NCBI RefSeq assembly: GCF_040605455.1
Contig: NZ_JBEXCV010000011.1
Coordinates: 35,251 to 99,250, forward strand
Direction: 5' to 3'
DNA length: 64,000 nucleotides
Origin: Embleya sp040605455
GTDB taxonomy: Bacteria; Actinomycetota; Actinomycetes; Streptomycetales; Streptomycetaceae
Position numbers and translations under genes: made by a program. The notes below the pieces were generated by a model. It was not told the origin of the DNA, searched no databases, and saw nothing but the letters and a program-made list of their open reading frames with translations. Positions 6,983 to 15,611 of the stretch are shown here, one piece after another. Position 1 is the stretch's first letter. Every line of letters begins with the position of its first letter.

Positions 6983-7954
6983 ATGGCCGTCGTCACGATG
7001 CGGGAGCTGCTGGAAAGCGGCGTCCACTTCGGTCACCAGACCCGCCGCTGGAACCCGAAGATGAAGCGCTTCATCTTCACGGAGCGCAACGGCATCTACA
7101 TCATCGACCTGCTCCAGTCGCTGTCGTACATCGACCGCGCCTACGAGTTCGTCAAGGAGACCGTCGCCCACGGTGGCACGATCCTCTTCGTCGGCACCAA
7201 GAAGCAGGCGCAGGAAGCGATCGCCGAGCAGGCGACGCGCGTGGGCATGCCCTACGTCAACCAGCGCTGGCTCGGCGGCATGCTGACCAACTTCTCGACG
7301 GTCTACAAGCGCCTCCAGCGCCTGAAGGAGCTTGAGCAGCTCGACTTCGACGACGTGGCCGGCTCGGGCATGACGAAGAAGGAACTGCTCGTCCTCAAGC
7401 GCGAGAAGGACAAGCTGGCGAAGACCCTCGGCGGCATCCGCGACATGCAGCGCGTGCCTTCGGCCGTGTGGATCGTGGACACCAAGAAGGAGCACATCGG
7501 CGTCGGCGAGGCCCGGAAGCTGCACATCCCGGTCGTCGCGATCCTCGACACCAACTGTGACCCCGACGAGGTCGACTACAAGATCCCGGGCAACGACGAC
7601 GCGATCCGCTCGGTCACGCTGCTCACCCGCGTGATCGCCGACGCGGTCGCCGACGGTCTCATGTCGCGTGCCGGTGGCGCCGCCGCCGACACCAAGGCCA
7701 CCGCCGGCGAGCCCCTCGCCGACTGGGAGCGCGAGCTGCTCGAGGCCGGCAAGAAGGAAGAGGCCGCTCCGGCCGAGGCCGCCCCCGCCGCCGAAGAGGT
7801 CGTCGAGTCCGGCTCGGTCACCGAGGCCGATGTCGAGGCCGAGGCCACCGAGGCTGCTCCGGCCACCGAGGCCACCGAGGCCACCGAGGCCACCGAGGCC
7901 ACCGAGGCGCCGGCCGCCGAGGCCCCTGCCGCCGAGGCCGACCCGCAGGTCTGA
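6983..7954 (+). CDS. rpsB: 30S ribosomal protein S2 (uS2) with long acidic tail
   Basis: Structural protein of the small ribosomal subunit, needed with S1 for mRNA binding. The 323-residue product begins MAVVTMRELLESGVHFGHQTRRWNPKM, an unmistakable S2 start. It continues with the NGIYIIDLLQSL, GTKKQAQEAI, RWLGGMLTNFSTV and PVVAILDTNCDPDEVDYKIPGND blocks. Residues 1-250 are the usual protein. The last ~70 residues are a Glu/Ala/Thr tail with five ATE units, common but variable in actinobacteria. AAGGAG lies 9 nt before the ATG. It is followed by a hairpin and tsf, the standard order. Confidence 0.98.
   Translation: MAVVTMRELLESGVHFGHQTRRWNPKMKRFIFTERNGIYIIDLLQSLSYIDRAYEFVKETVAHGGTILFVGTKKQAQEAIAEQATRVGMPYVNQRWLGGMLTNFSTVYKRLQRLKELEQLDFDDVAGSGMTKKELLVLKREKDKLAKTLGGIRDMQRVPSAVWIVDTKKEHIGVGEARKLHIPVVAILDTNCDPDEVDYKIPGNDDAIRSVTLLTRVIADAVADGLMSRAGGAAADTKATAGEPLADWERELLEAGKKEEAAPAEAAPAAEEVVESGSVTEADVEAEATEAAPATEATEATEATEATEAPAAEAPAAEADPQV
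7861..7908 (+). repeat. Nine-base tandem repeat in the rpsB tail
   Basis: Five near-identical copies of GGCCACCGA (period 9) encode Ala-Thr-Glu units. The unit is exact for at least four copies, so replication slippage could change its number between strains. Confidence 0.85.
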
Positions 7955-7962
7955 CCCTGGAT

Positions 7963-7997
7963 CGAGGGGTACGACGGCCCAGCCGGCGTACCCCTCG
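7963..7997 (+). terminator. rpsB-tsf intergenic hairpin (terminator or attenuator)
   Basis: A perfect 11-bp stem (7963-7973 with 7987-7997) has a 13-nt loop, 9 nt after the rpsB stop. As tsf follows, it probably lowers tsf transcription or stabilises the rpsB 3' end rather than fully terminating. Confidence 0.7.
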
Positions 7998-8159
7998 CCC
8001 TGTGCCGGGACCCGATCACGGTGCGTGCGTACCGCGTACGTCCCCGTATGTGTCGGAATACCGCACAGCCCCTTGACCTTCATCGGGTGGGACGACAGCC
8101 TCACCCGCAGTCGCTCGGCGCAACCGGGCCGCTGACCCGAGAGACGAGAGAATCAGGAC

Positions 8160-8993
8160 ATGGCGAACTTCTCCGCCGCGGACGTGAAGAAGCTCCGCGA
8201 GCTCACCGCCGCAGGCATGATGGACTGCAAGAAGGCCCTCGAAGAGGCCGAAGGTGACGTCGACAAGGCTGTCGAGATCCTTCGCGTCAAGGGCCAGAAG
8301 GGCGTCACCAAGCGCGAGGGCCGCTCGGCCTCCAATGGTGCGGTCGTCGCGCTGCTCGACGGCAACGCGTCCGGCGTCCTGGTCGAGCTCAAGTGCGAAA
8401 CCGACTTCGTGGCAAAGAGCCCGAAGTTCATCGAGGCCGCCGAGGCGATCGCCGCCCACGTCGCCAAGACCGCGCCCGCCGACATCGCCGCGCTGCTCGC
8501 GAGCGAGATCGAGGCCGGCAAGACCGTCCAGCAGTACGTGGACGACGCCAACGTCACGCTCGGCGAGAAGATCGTGCTGGACCGCTTCGCGCAGTACGCC
8601 GACGGCTTCGTCGCCGCGTACCTGCACAAGACCAGCCCCGACCTGCCCGCGCAGATCGGCGTGCTGATCGAGCTGGACGGCGCCAACGCCGAGGTCGCCA
8701 AGGACGTCGCCCAGCACATCGCCGCGTTCTCGCCGACCGTGCTGAACCGCGAGGACGTGCCGGCCGAGACGGTCGAGAACGAGCGTCGCGTGGCCGAGGC
8801 CACCGCGCGCGAGGAGGGCAAGCCCGAGGCTGCCCTCGCCAAGATCGTCGAGGGCCGGGTGACCGGCTTCTTCAAGGAGAACGTGCTGCTCGACCAGGCG
8901 TTCGCCAAGGACAGCAAGAAGTCCGTGGGCAAGGTCCTGGGCGAGGCCGGCGTCAAGGTCAAGCGCTTCACCCGCTTCCGCGTCGGCGTCTGA
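8160..8993 (+). CDS. tsf: Elongation factor Ts
   Basis: Nucleotide exchange factor that releases GDP from EF-Tu. The 277-residue product starts MANFSAADVKKLRELTAAGMMDCKKALEEA, the UBA-like N-terminal domain. It has the EF-Tu contact motif CETDFVAKS near residue 79 (the TDFV residues insert next to the EF-Tu nucleotide site) and ends LGEAGVKVKRFTRFRVGV. The length fits actinobacterial EF-Ts. It lies 205 bp after rpsB, with a hairpin between, and is followed by pyrH. Confidence 0.98.
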   Translation: MANFSAADVKKLRELTAAGMMDCKKALEEAEGDVDKAVEILRVKGQKGVTKREGRSASNGAVVALLDGNASGVLVELKCETDFVAKSPKFIEAAEAIAAHVAKTAPADIAALLASEIEAGKTVQQYVDDANVTLGEKIVLDRFAQYADGFVAAYLHKTSPDLPAQIGVLIELDGANAEVAKDVAQHIAAFSPTVLNREDVPAETVENERRVAEATAREEGKPEAALAKIVEGRVTGFFKENVLLDQAFAKDSKKSVGKVLGEAGVKVKRFTRFRVGV

Positions 8994-9095
8994 TCCGCCC
9001 GTCGCACCACCGCCCTGATTTAGACACGAACGCAGTCGGGGCATGCAGTAGGCATGAACGAAGTGAACAGCAGTATGGCGAGGAGGCCGCAAGGC

Positions 9096-9884
9096 GTGGA
9101 GGGAACCGTGCAGGAAACCGAAACGAAGGCGGCCTCCTCGTCGTCCGCCGGGGGCGACGAGCCGAACCCCTACGCGCGCCGGGTGTTGCTCAAACTCTCC
9201 GGCGAGGCGTTCGCGGGCGGCGGGGCCCTGGGCGTCGACCCCGACACCGTGCAGACCATCGCGCTCCAGATCGCCGACGTGGTCCGCCGCGGCACGCAGG
9301 TCGCCATCGTCATCGGCGGCGGCAACTTCTTCCGCGGCGCCGAGTTGCAGATCCGTGGCATGGACCGCGCGCGCTCGGACTACATGGGCATGCTCGGCAC
9401 CGTGATGAACTGCCTCGCGCTCCAGGACTTCCTGGAGAAGCAGGGCATCGACACCCGCGTGCAGACCGCCATCACGATGGGCCAGGTCGCCGAGCCGTAC
9501 ATCCCGCGCCGCGCCGTGCGACACCTGGAAAAGGGTCGCGTGGTCATCTTCGGGGCGGGCATGGGCATGCCCTACTTCTCCACCGACACCACGGCCGCCC
9601 AGCGTGCCCTCGAGATCGACGCGGTCGCGTTGCTCATGGCCAAGGGTGTCGACGGCGTGTACGACTGCGACCCGAAGTCCAACCCGGACGCAGTCATGTT
9701 CGATCGTCTGGATCACGCCGAGGTGCTCGCCCGCGGGCTCAAGGTCGCGGACGCCACCGCGATCAGCCTGTGCATGGACAACGAACTGCCGATCGTCGTC
9801 TTCAACCTGCTCGTCGAGGGCAACATCGCCCGCGCCGTGCGGGGTGAGAAGATCGGCACCCTGGTCAGCCGTACCGACGGCTGA
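9096..9884 (+). CDS. pyrH: UMP kinase
   Basis: Phosphorylates UMP to UDP, an essential pyrimidine step. It is an amino-acid-kinase fold, hexameric and allosterically controlled by GTP and UTP in known cases. Seen are VLLKLSGEAFAGGG (phosphate loop), AIVIGGGNFFRG, MDRARSDYMGMLGTVMN, FGAGMGMPYFSTDTTAAQRA and a final GNIARAVRGEKIGTLV. The start is uncertain: GTG 9096 has an excellent AGGAGG at 9081-9086, GTG 9108 has GGAGG nearby, and ATG 9054 would add 14 residues with a poor site. A hydrophilic ~25-residue leader precedes the kinase domain in every case. It is followed by frr and cdsA on the same strand. Confidence 0.96.
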   Translation: MEGTVQETETKAASSSSAGGDEPNPYARRVLLKLSGEAFAGGGALGVDPDTVQTIALQIADVVRRGTQVAIVIGGGNFFRGAELQIRGMDRARSDYMGMLGTVMNCLALQDFLEKQGIDTRVQTAITMGQVAEPYIPRRAVRHLEKGRVVIFGAGMGMPYFSTDTTAAQRALEIDAVALLMAKGVDGVYDCDPKSNPDAVMFDRLDHAEVLARGLKVADATAISLCMDNELPIVVFNLLVEGNIARAVRGEKIGTLVSRTDG

Positions 9885-9916
9885 TCGACGGCGACAGGAC
9901 CGGGACAGGAGCCGAC

Positions 9917-10474
9917 ATGATCGACGAGATTCTCCTCGAGGCCGAGGAAAAGATGGAGAAGGCCGTCGTGGTCGCCAAGGAAGACTTCGCGGCGATCCGC
10001 ACGGGCCGGGCCACCCCGGCCATGTTCAACAAGATCCTCGTGGACTACTACGGCTCGCCCACTCCGGTGAACCAGCTCGCGTCGTTCACCACGCCCGAGC
10101 CGCGCATGGTCATCGTGACCCCGTTCGACCGCGGCTCGACGAACGCGATCGTCAAGGCGATTCGCGACTCGGACCTCGGGGTCAATCCCACCGACGACGG
10201 CAAGCTCATCCGCGTGGTCTTCCCGCAGCTGACCGAGGAACGCCGCAAGGAGTTCATCAAGCTGGCGCGGAGCAAGGGCGAGGACGCGAAGATCTCGTTG
10301 CGGGCGATCCGCCGCAAGGCGAAGGAAGCGCTCGACAAGCTGGTCAAGGACGGCGAGACCGGCGAGGACGAGGTGCGTCGCGCCGAGAAGGAACTCGACG
10401 ACACGACCCACAAGTATGTCGCGCAGATCGACGAGTTGCTGAAGCACAAGGAAGCCGAGCTGCTCGAAGTCTGA
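9917..10474 (+). CDS. frr: Ribosome recycling factor
   Basis: Works with EF-G to split the post-termination ribosome. The 185-residue, all-family-length product begins MIDEILLEAEEKMEKAVVVAKEDFAAIRTGRATPAMF. It has the hinge regions around YYGSPTPVNQLASF and the long basic helix EERRKEFIKLARSKGEDAKISLRAIRRKAKEAL. The stop TGA overlaps the cdsA start by one base (TGATG), so the two are translationally coupled. Confidence 0.98.
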   Translation: MIDEILLEAEEKMEKAVVVAKEDFAAIRTGRATPAMFNKILVDYYGSPTPVNQLASFTTPEPRMVIVTPFDRGSTNAIVKAIRDSDLGVNPTDDGKLIRVVFPQLTEERRKEFIKLARSKGEDAKISLRAIRRKAKEALDKLVKDGETGEDEVRRAEKELDDTTHKYVAQIDELLKHKEAELLEV

Positions 10475-11736
10475 TGGACGACTCGACCTGGGGCGGTACG
10501 CCGCCGGCCGATCCGCCCGCGGGAGCGCACCCCGATCTGCCGCCTGGCCACGACCCGTACGGGTCGTACGGCGCGTGGCCGGAGCAGGTCTCGGGCGCAC
10601 CGACGGCTCACGATCAGGCCCACTACGACGCGGCCCGGTCCGGCGGCCATGGAGACGGCGCCACTCGTGCGCAGCAGCGATTTCCCGCCGGCGTCGGGGT
10701 ACAGACACAGGATGACCACACGCAGGTGCTGTCACCGATTGCGGGTCACGACTCGGGCGACGAACCGGAACCCCGCTCGGGTCCGTCGCGCGAGGAGGCC
10801 GCTCGTGTGGACGTGGCTCTCCCCGAGCCCCGGCGTGAGGGGCTCGTGATGACCGAGGAGCCGCCTGCCAAACCGGTCGGCAAGGCCGGCCGCAACCTGC
10901 CACAGGCGATCGGCGTCGGGGCCGGGCTCGGCGGGGTCATCGTCGCCTCGTTGCTGACCCTGCCGGTGCTGTTCGTCGGCGTCGTGCTGCTCGCGGTCCT
11001 GGTCGGACTGTGGGAGCTGGCCGGTGCGTTCGGTCGGGCCGAGGCGGTCGCCGACGCGTCCGGTCGGACCGCACAGGGCGCCACCGTCGGGCGCGGCATC
11101 CGAATTCCGCTGGTACCGCTCGCGGTCGGCTCGGTGGCGATGCTCGTCGCCGGCTACGCGCGCGGTGCGCAGGGGCTGGCGATCGCGACCGCGCTCACTG
11201 CGATCGCGGTGATGATCTGGCGGATGACCGAGGGTCCCGAGGACTTCCTGCGGGACATGACGGCAGGCGTGTTCACCGTCTTCTACCTGCCGTTCCTGGC
11301 CGGGTTCGCGGTCCTCATGCTCGCCGACGACGACGGCCCGCAGCGGGTGTTGACCTTCATCATCCTGGTGGTCTGTGCGGACACGGGTGCCTACGCGGCC
11401 GGGGTCACCTCCGGCGGTCCGCACAAGATGGCGCCGAAGATCAGCCCCGGCAAGAGCTGGGAAGGCTTCGCCGGTGGTGTGTTCCTGGCCGCCGTCGCGG
11501 GCGCGGTCTGCGTGACGACCATGCTCGACGGCACATGGTGGCAGGGCGCCTTGGTGGGCGTCGCCGCCGCGGCGGTGTCCGCGCTCGGGGACCTGGCCGA
11601 ATCGATGATCAAGCGGGACCTCAAGGTCAAGGACATGGGCAGCCTGCTGCCCGGTCACGGCGGCCTGATGGACCGACTCGACTCGCTGCTGGCCGCCGCT
11701 CCCGTGGTGTGGCTGCTGCTCGCCGCATTCGTATGA
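10474..11736 (+). CDS. cdsA: Phosphatidate cytidylyltransferase with long hydrophilic N-terminus
   Basis: Makes CDP-diacylglycerol from phosphatidic acid and CTP, the entry to phospholipid synthesis. The 420-residue product has ~135 residues rich in Pro, Gly, Asp and His before the first membrane span (VGAGLGGVIVASLL region). Six to eight spans follow. The CTP-transferase signature sits at the end: LGDLAESMIKRDLKVKDMG and LLPGHGGLMDRLDSLL, with the Asp residues that bind Mg2+. KISPGKSWEGFAGG is another family block. The start overlaps the frr stop. The N-terminal extension, seen in many actinobacteria, is likely cytoplasmic and disordered; its job is unknown. Confidence 0.95.
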   Translation: MDDSTWGGTPPADPPAGAHPDLPPGHDPYGSYGAWPEQVSGAPTAHDQAHYDAARSGGHGDGATRAQQRFPAGVGVQTQDDHTQVLSPIAGHDSGDEPEPRSGPSREEAARVDVALPEPRREGLVMTEEPPAKPVGKAGRNLPQAIGVGAGLGGVIVASLLTLPVLFVGVVLLAVLVGLWELAGAFGRAEAVADASGRTAQGATVGRGIRIPLVPLAVGSVAMLVAGYARGAQGLAIATALTAIAVMIWRMTEGPEDFLRDMTAGVFTVFYLPFLAGFAVLMLADDDGPQRVLTFIILVVCADTGAYAAGVTSGGPHKMAPKISPGKSWEGFAGGVFLAAVAGAVCVTTMLDGTWWQGALVGVAAAAVSALGDLAESMIKRDLKVKDMGSLLPGHGGLMDRLDSLLAAAPVVWLLLAAFV

Positions 11737-11775
11737 CCCGGACCTGATCCGGCAAAGCAACCGGACAGGCCACGT

Positions 11776-11866
11776 GTGTACGAGAGCGGGGCCGGGGGCG
11801 TGTTTTCAGACCCCGTCGGGTCCGCGAGGCCCGAGCACACGCCCCCGTCCGGCCCCGCCCGTACAC
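11776..11866 (+). terminator. Large branched hairpin between cdsA and rlmN
   Basis: Outer arms at about 11776-11803 and 11837-11866 pair along almost 28 positions with a few bulges. Inside sits a second small hairpin with GACCC and GGGTC arms (11809-11822). It lies 39 nt after the cdsA stop and 20 nt before rlmN. It may end the pyrH-frr-cdsA transcript or act as an RNA control element for rlmN. Confidence 0.65.
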
Positions 11867-11885
11867 CTGCGACACTGGACGAGCC

Positions 11886-12992
11886 ATGCCCAAACCAGGA
11901 GAACTCACCTTCACCGCGCCGCCGCGTCGTTCGAAGCCGCCGCGCCACCTTGCCGACCTCACCCCCGCCGAGCGCCGCGAGGCCGTGGCCGAGTTGGGCG
12001 AGAAGCCGTTTCGTGCGGCCCAACTGTCCAAGCACTACTTCGGTCACCTCTCGAACGATCCCGAGCAGTGGACCGACATGCCCGCCGCGTCGCGGGCCAA
12101 ACTCGCCGAGGCGCTACTGCCCGCACTGATGACGTCCGTGCGGGACATCTCGTGCGACGACGGTGCGACCCGCAAGTCGTTGTGGAAGCTCTTCGACGGC
12201 ACCCTCGTCGAAGCTGTGCTGATGCGCTACCCCGACCGGGTCACCATGTGCGTGTCCTCACAGGCGGGCTGCGGAATGAACTGCCCGTTCTGCGCCACCG
12301 GCCAGGCGGGCCTGACCCGCAACCTGTCCACCGGCGAGATCGTCGAGCAGGTGCTCGCCGGCGCGCGGGCGCTCGCCCGCGGCGAGGTGCCCGGCGGCCC
12401 CGGCCGGGTCAGCAACATCGTCTTCATGGGCATGGGCGAGCCGCTCGCCAACTACAAGGCGGTGGTCGGCGCCGTGCGTCGGCTGACCGACGCGGGTCCG
12501 GACGGGCTGGGCATCTCCGCCCGCTCGGTGACCATGTCGACGGTCGGCCTGGTCCCGGCGATGTACAAGCTCGCCGACGAACGCGTCCCGGTCACCCTGG
12601 CGCTGTCCCTGCACGCGCCGGACGACGACCTGCGCAACACGCTCGTGCCGGTCAACACGCGCTGGGACGTGCGCGAGGTGCTGGACGCCGCGTGGCACTA
12701 CGAGGGTGTCACCGGCCGACGGGTGTCCATCGAGTACGCGCTGATCAAGGACATCAACGACCACGGCTGGCGGGCCGACCTGCTCGGACGCCGGCTCAAG
12801 AACCACAACGCGCACGTCAACCTGATCCCGCTCAACCCCACCCCGGGGTCGAAGTGGACCGCGTCGACGGCCGAACGCCAGGAGGAGTTCGTCCGCCTGC
12901 TGACCAAGCACGGCGTGCCGGTCACCGTCCGGGACACCCGGGGCCGGGACATCGACGGCGCGTGCGGTCAGCTGGCCGCCGCGGAGGTCTAG
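11886..12992 (+). CDS. rlmN: 23S rRNA (adenine-C2)-methyltransferase, radical SAM
   Basis: Methylates A2503 of 23S rRNA and A37 of some tRNAs, using two SAM molecules and a [4Fe-4S] cluster. The 368-residue product has the radical-SAM cysteines in SSQAGCGMNCPFCATGQAG (CxxxCxxC, about residues 128-135). GMGEPLANY is the SAM-binding GxGEP motif. The methylated cysteine is in VRDTRGRDIDGACGQLAAAE at the C-terminus. LALSLHAPDDDLRN and LIPLNPTPGSKW are further family blocks. The ATG at 11886 was chosen as the first in frame. It is the last of the rpsB-cdsA series. Confidence 0.97.
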   Translation: MPKPGELTFTAPPRRSKPPRHLADLTPAERREAVAELGEKPFRAAQLSKHYFGHLSNDPEQWTDMPAASRAKLAEALLPALMTSVRDISCDDGATRKSLWKLFDGTLVEAVLMRYPDRVTMCVSSQAGCGMNCPFCATGQAGLTRNLSTGEIVEQVLAGARALARGEVPGGPGRVSNIVFMGMGEPLANYKAVVGAVRRLTDAGPDGLGISARSVTMSTVGLVPAMYKLADERVPVTLALSLHAPDDDLRNTLVPVNTRWDVREVLDAAWHYEGVTGRRVSIEYALIKDINDHGWRADLLGRRLKNHNAHVNLIPLNPTPGSKWTASTAERQEEFVRLLTKHGVPVTVRDTRGRDIDGACGQLAAAEV

Positions 12993-13004
12993 GGCCGGTT
13001 TGCC

Positions 13005-13020
13005 GGACCGGGCCCGGTCC
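13005..13020 (+). terminator. 16-bp perfect palindrome after rlmN
   Basis: GGACCGGGCCCGGTCC is self-complementary and lies 12 nt after the rlmN stop. It can form a short stem (minimal loop) in RNA or a cruciform in DNA. It probably marks the transcript end. Confidence 0.5.
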
Positions 13021-13265
13021 CCCGGTCCGGCTCCGCCGCAAGTGGGACATCCCGGGCAGGTCACGGGTGCGCGGCGCGGCGATATAGAACGGGTAACGAA
13101 TCCTTATCGGATCCTTAGGCGCCCCGGGGCAGACTGATCTCAGTGCCAAGCCGTCGGATCCTTTGATCCCCCCGTTCGAATGATCCGGCGGTGGCACGCC
13201 CAAGCCGCCGGTCGAAGGGACACGATCCGGCGCACGGCTCGGGGTCGCGTGGCCCCCGAGACGAT

Positions 13266-13320
13266 AAGCACTTCGAGCCCGTCGCGGAAGGGGACGCCGC
13301 GCCGGGCTCGAAGTGTTTTC
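13266..13320. terminator. Strong bidirectional terminator with T-tract
   Basis: Arms 13266-13281 and 13303-13318 pair over 16 positions (one G-T), with a loop that contains its own GC pairs. TTTT follows on the plus side (13315-13318 region) and AA lies at the minus-side exit. It fits a terminator for both rlmN and the facing ABC permease gene. Confidence 0.8.
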
Positions 13321-13411
13321 CCATATCGCACGGGCATCGGGCGTTCCCCGTGTCCGTCGGGCATCGCGCCCGGACCGTGGCCCGGGCGCGAATATCGAGC
13401 CGGCCGCGGCT

Positions 13412-14695
13412 TCAGACCCGGCGCGGCCGTTCGTCCCGTAGGGTCACCACGGCCGCCGCGATCAGTGCGATCGCCAGCAGACCGAGGGTCCACATCGAGC
13501 CCAACAGGGCCGCGTGCGCGGGCACCGTGGGAAACGAATCCCCGTCGCCGCGTGCCGGCCACGCCGTCAGCGCGCCGACCCCCACCGAGATCGCCACGCA
13601 CACCAGCACCGGCACCACCAGGACTGCCAGGGCCGCTCGGCGATCCAGTCGCTCACCGGCGCCGATCGAGTGCAACGCGTGCGAGGTCTCGCGGCGCGCG
13701 GGGCCGTGTTCCACGACCGCCGTGAACAGCATCGCCGCCGCACACGAGGACATCGTCGTCATGGTGAGGAACAGCGGAGCGTCGGCCATCCCGGGCGGCG
13801 TGCGGTCACCCGCGAGCACGCTGGTCGTGACCACCGCCAGCGCGATCGTGGCCAGGCCCAGCGGCAGCGCCAAGCCACGTGCGCTCGCCTCGATCCGGCG
13901 CGCCGCGCACAGTGTCCATACCCGACCCGCCCGGGAGGCCCAGCCCGAGCCCAGCCAGGTCAACAGCCACGGCACGGTGAGGGCCGCGCCCGTCAGCACC
14001 GCGCCGTAGCCGACCACTGCCGCCGGCACCGCACCGTGAGACAACCGCTCCGTATGTCCCGGGTCGGCGATCAGGTACTGGCCGAGAAGTCCGGCGAGTA
14101 TCACCAGCGGTCCGAGGTACGGCGGGATGCGCGGTCGCAGCCGAGGCGACGGTCGACCCGTTGCGTAGAAGGCGGCGAGCGCCGCCACCGAGGGCAGCGC
14201 GGCGAGCACCGCGACCACGGCCGGCCAAGGTGCCGAGGCCCCGATCGCGAGCAGGTGCCGGACCGCGGGGGGCGGCGAAGCGGGGAGCGAGCGCAGCGCG
14301 AGATGCGCCTGCACACCGGCGAAAGTGCCGGCCAGAGCCGTGACGGCGGCCTCGGACACGACAACGTCCCGACTCCGGCGGTTCGCCTCGTCGGCCGGGA
14401 ACGGGGCGCCCGGCCGGTCGCCCCCGCCAGGGATCGTCAGGCGGATGCCGATCGCGACCAACACGGCCACAGCGCCCAGCACCGGCAGCGCCGCGAGCAC
14501 CGGTCCGATCAGTGCCGGCCCGCGATGTTCGATCGGGAATGCCCAGGCCAGCAGGCACAGCAGCACGATCGTGGCGGTACTCGCGACCGTCGCGCCGGCC
14601 AGCACGCGCACGGCGTCGACCCGGGAAGCGCCGTGCCACGCGTCGCGCAACAGGCTCCGGCCGGCCGGGGACACCGGCCTACCACCCGTCCGCAT
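13412..14695 (-). CDS. Multi-span membrane protein, likely ABC exporter permease (FtsX-like)
   Basis: A 427-residue protein with roughly eight to ten hydrophobic spans, for example IVLLCLLAWAF, GPVLAALPVLGAVAVLVAIGI, the middle GPLVILAGLLGQYLIA and the C-terminal LLGSMWTLGLLAIALIAAAVV. No clear FtsX/MacB signature was seen, so the assignment rests on context. Its start overlaps the ABC ATPase gene by 17 nt, and the two form one minus-strand unit. The likely job is export or release of a substrate, or extraction of a membrane lipid or peptide; the substrate is unknown. ATG at 14695 was chosen. Confidence 0.7.
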   Translation of the reverse strand: MRTGGRPVSPAGRSLLRDAWHGASRVDAVRVLAGATVASTATIVLLCLLAWAFPIEHRGPALIGPVLAALPVLGAVAVLVAIGIRLTIPGGGDRPGAPFPADEANRRSRDVVVSEAAVTALAGTFAGVQAHLALRSLPASPPPAVRHLLAIGASAPWPAVVAVLAALPSVAALAAFYATGRPSPRLRPRIPPYLGPLVILAGLLGQYLIADPGHTERLSHGAVPAAVVGYGAVLTGAALTVPWLLTWLGSGWASRAGRVWTLCAARRIEASARGLALPLGLATIALAVVTTSVLAGDRTPPGMADAPLFLTMTTMSSCAAAMLFTAVVEHGPARRETSHALHSIGAGERLDRRAALAVLVVPVLVCVAISVGVGALTAWPARGDGDSFPTVPAHAALLGSMWTLGLLAIALIAAAVVTLRDERPRRV

Positions 14696-15431
14696 GCGGG
14701 TCGGGGCGACCGTCGCGCAGGGCCAGACGGCGGTCCGCGTGCGCGGCCACCCGCCGGACGGCGGTGGCCAGCACCAGGGTCATCCCGTGCGAGCGCACGG
14801 CGGAGACCAGGATTCGCATCAGGTGGTCGAGGTCGGCGGTCGGCAGACCATGCGTCGGTTCGTCCGCGAACACCACCGCCGGGCGGGTGACCAGCGCTCG
14901 GGCGACCGCCGCCCGGCGCAGCAGCGCGGGGCCCAGGTCGGTCGGCCGGGATTCGGCGTGCTCGTTCACCTCCAGCCGCTCCATCCAGTGCCGGGCGATC
15001 GCGAACGCCTCGGCCCGGCGGACCCGGTCGAGCAGCAGCGGCAGTGCGACGTTCTCCGCGACGGTCAACTCCGGCAGCAGCCGGGTACGGCCGTCGACGA
15101 GTCCGAAGTGCCGACGCCGCAGCGCGGTCCGGCCCTTCTCGTCGAGCACGTGCATCGGGCCGCTGTTGAACCACACCTCGCCACAGTCGGGGGCGACCAC
15201 ACCGGACAGGCACCCGAGCAGCGCCGACTTGCCGGCGCCGGGGGGACCGGTGATCGCGAAGGTCTCTTCGGCTCGGACCGCCGCGGAGACGTCCCGCAGC
15301 AGGGTGACCCGACCCTGGGTCAGGGTCAGCCCGCGACCGCGCAGGATGTCGTTGTCGGGCGGGGCGATCGGTACGTCTGCGGCGACGGCGCGCCGCTCAT
15401 GGGGTCTCGCCGCGCGGGACGACAGGGACAT
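14679..15431 (-). CDS. ABC transporter ATP-binding protein with degenerate signature
   Basis: The 250-residue ATPase partner of the downstream permease. Walker A is present (GPPGAGKSAL, about residue 70) and Walker B too (AVVFADEPTHGL). The usual LSGGQ signature is replaced by LGPALLRRAAVARAL, so the second ATP site may be weak. ELTVAENVALPLLL resembles the LolD/MacB-type Q-loop region. GGGAGG lies 8 nt before the ATG at 15431. The 17-nt overlap with the permease gene indicates coupled translation. Divergent from the phosphatase gene across about 180 bp. Confidence 0.85.
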   Translation of the reverse strand: MSLSSRAARPHERRAVAADVPIAPPDNDILRGRGLTLTQGRVTLLRDVSAAVRAEETFAITGPPGAGKSALLGCLSGVVAPDCGEVWFNSGPMHVLDEKGRTALRRRHFGLVDGRTRLLPELTVAENVALPLLLDRVRRAEAFAIARHWMERLEVNEHAESRPTDLGPALLRRAAVARALVTRPAVVFADEPTHGLPTADLDHLMRILVSAVRSHGMTLVLATAVRRVAAHADRRLALRDGRPDPHADGW

Positions 15432-15611
15432 GGCACACCTCCCGCAGAGAAACGTTCGTTTGCCACCCGTCTCCTCAAACGAGCATCGTGGCGCCTGGTT
15501 GCGGCAGGGATGACAAACCCCCTCACTCGGGGAGCCCTGCCGGCGGCCGGAGTTCGCGCGCACCATGATGAGGCGAACAGGTGTATCGAACGCGTTCCGA
15601 ACGGGGTGCAC

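Larger units (their letters stand above)
12993..13411. other. Gene-free 3' region between convergent rlmN and ABC permease
   Basis: A 419-bp stretch with no convincing coding frame. It holds two hairpins (13005-13020 and 13266-13317, listed separately). It also repeats the word GGATCC or GATCC several times (around 13107-13192). Nothing else was recognised. Confidence 0.6.
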
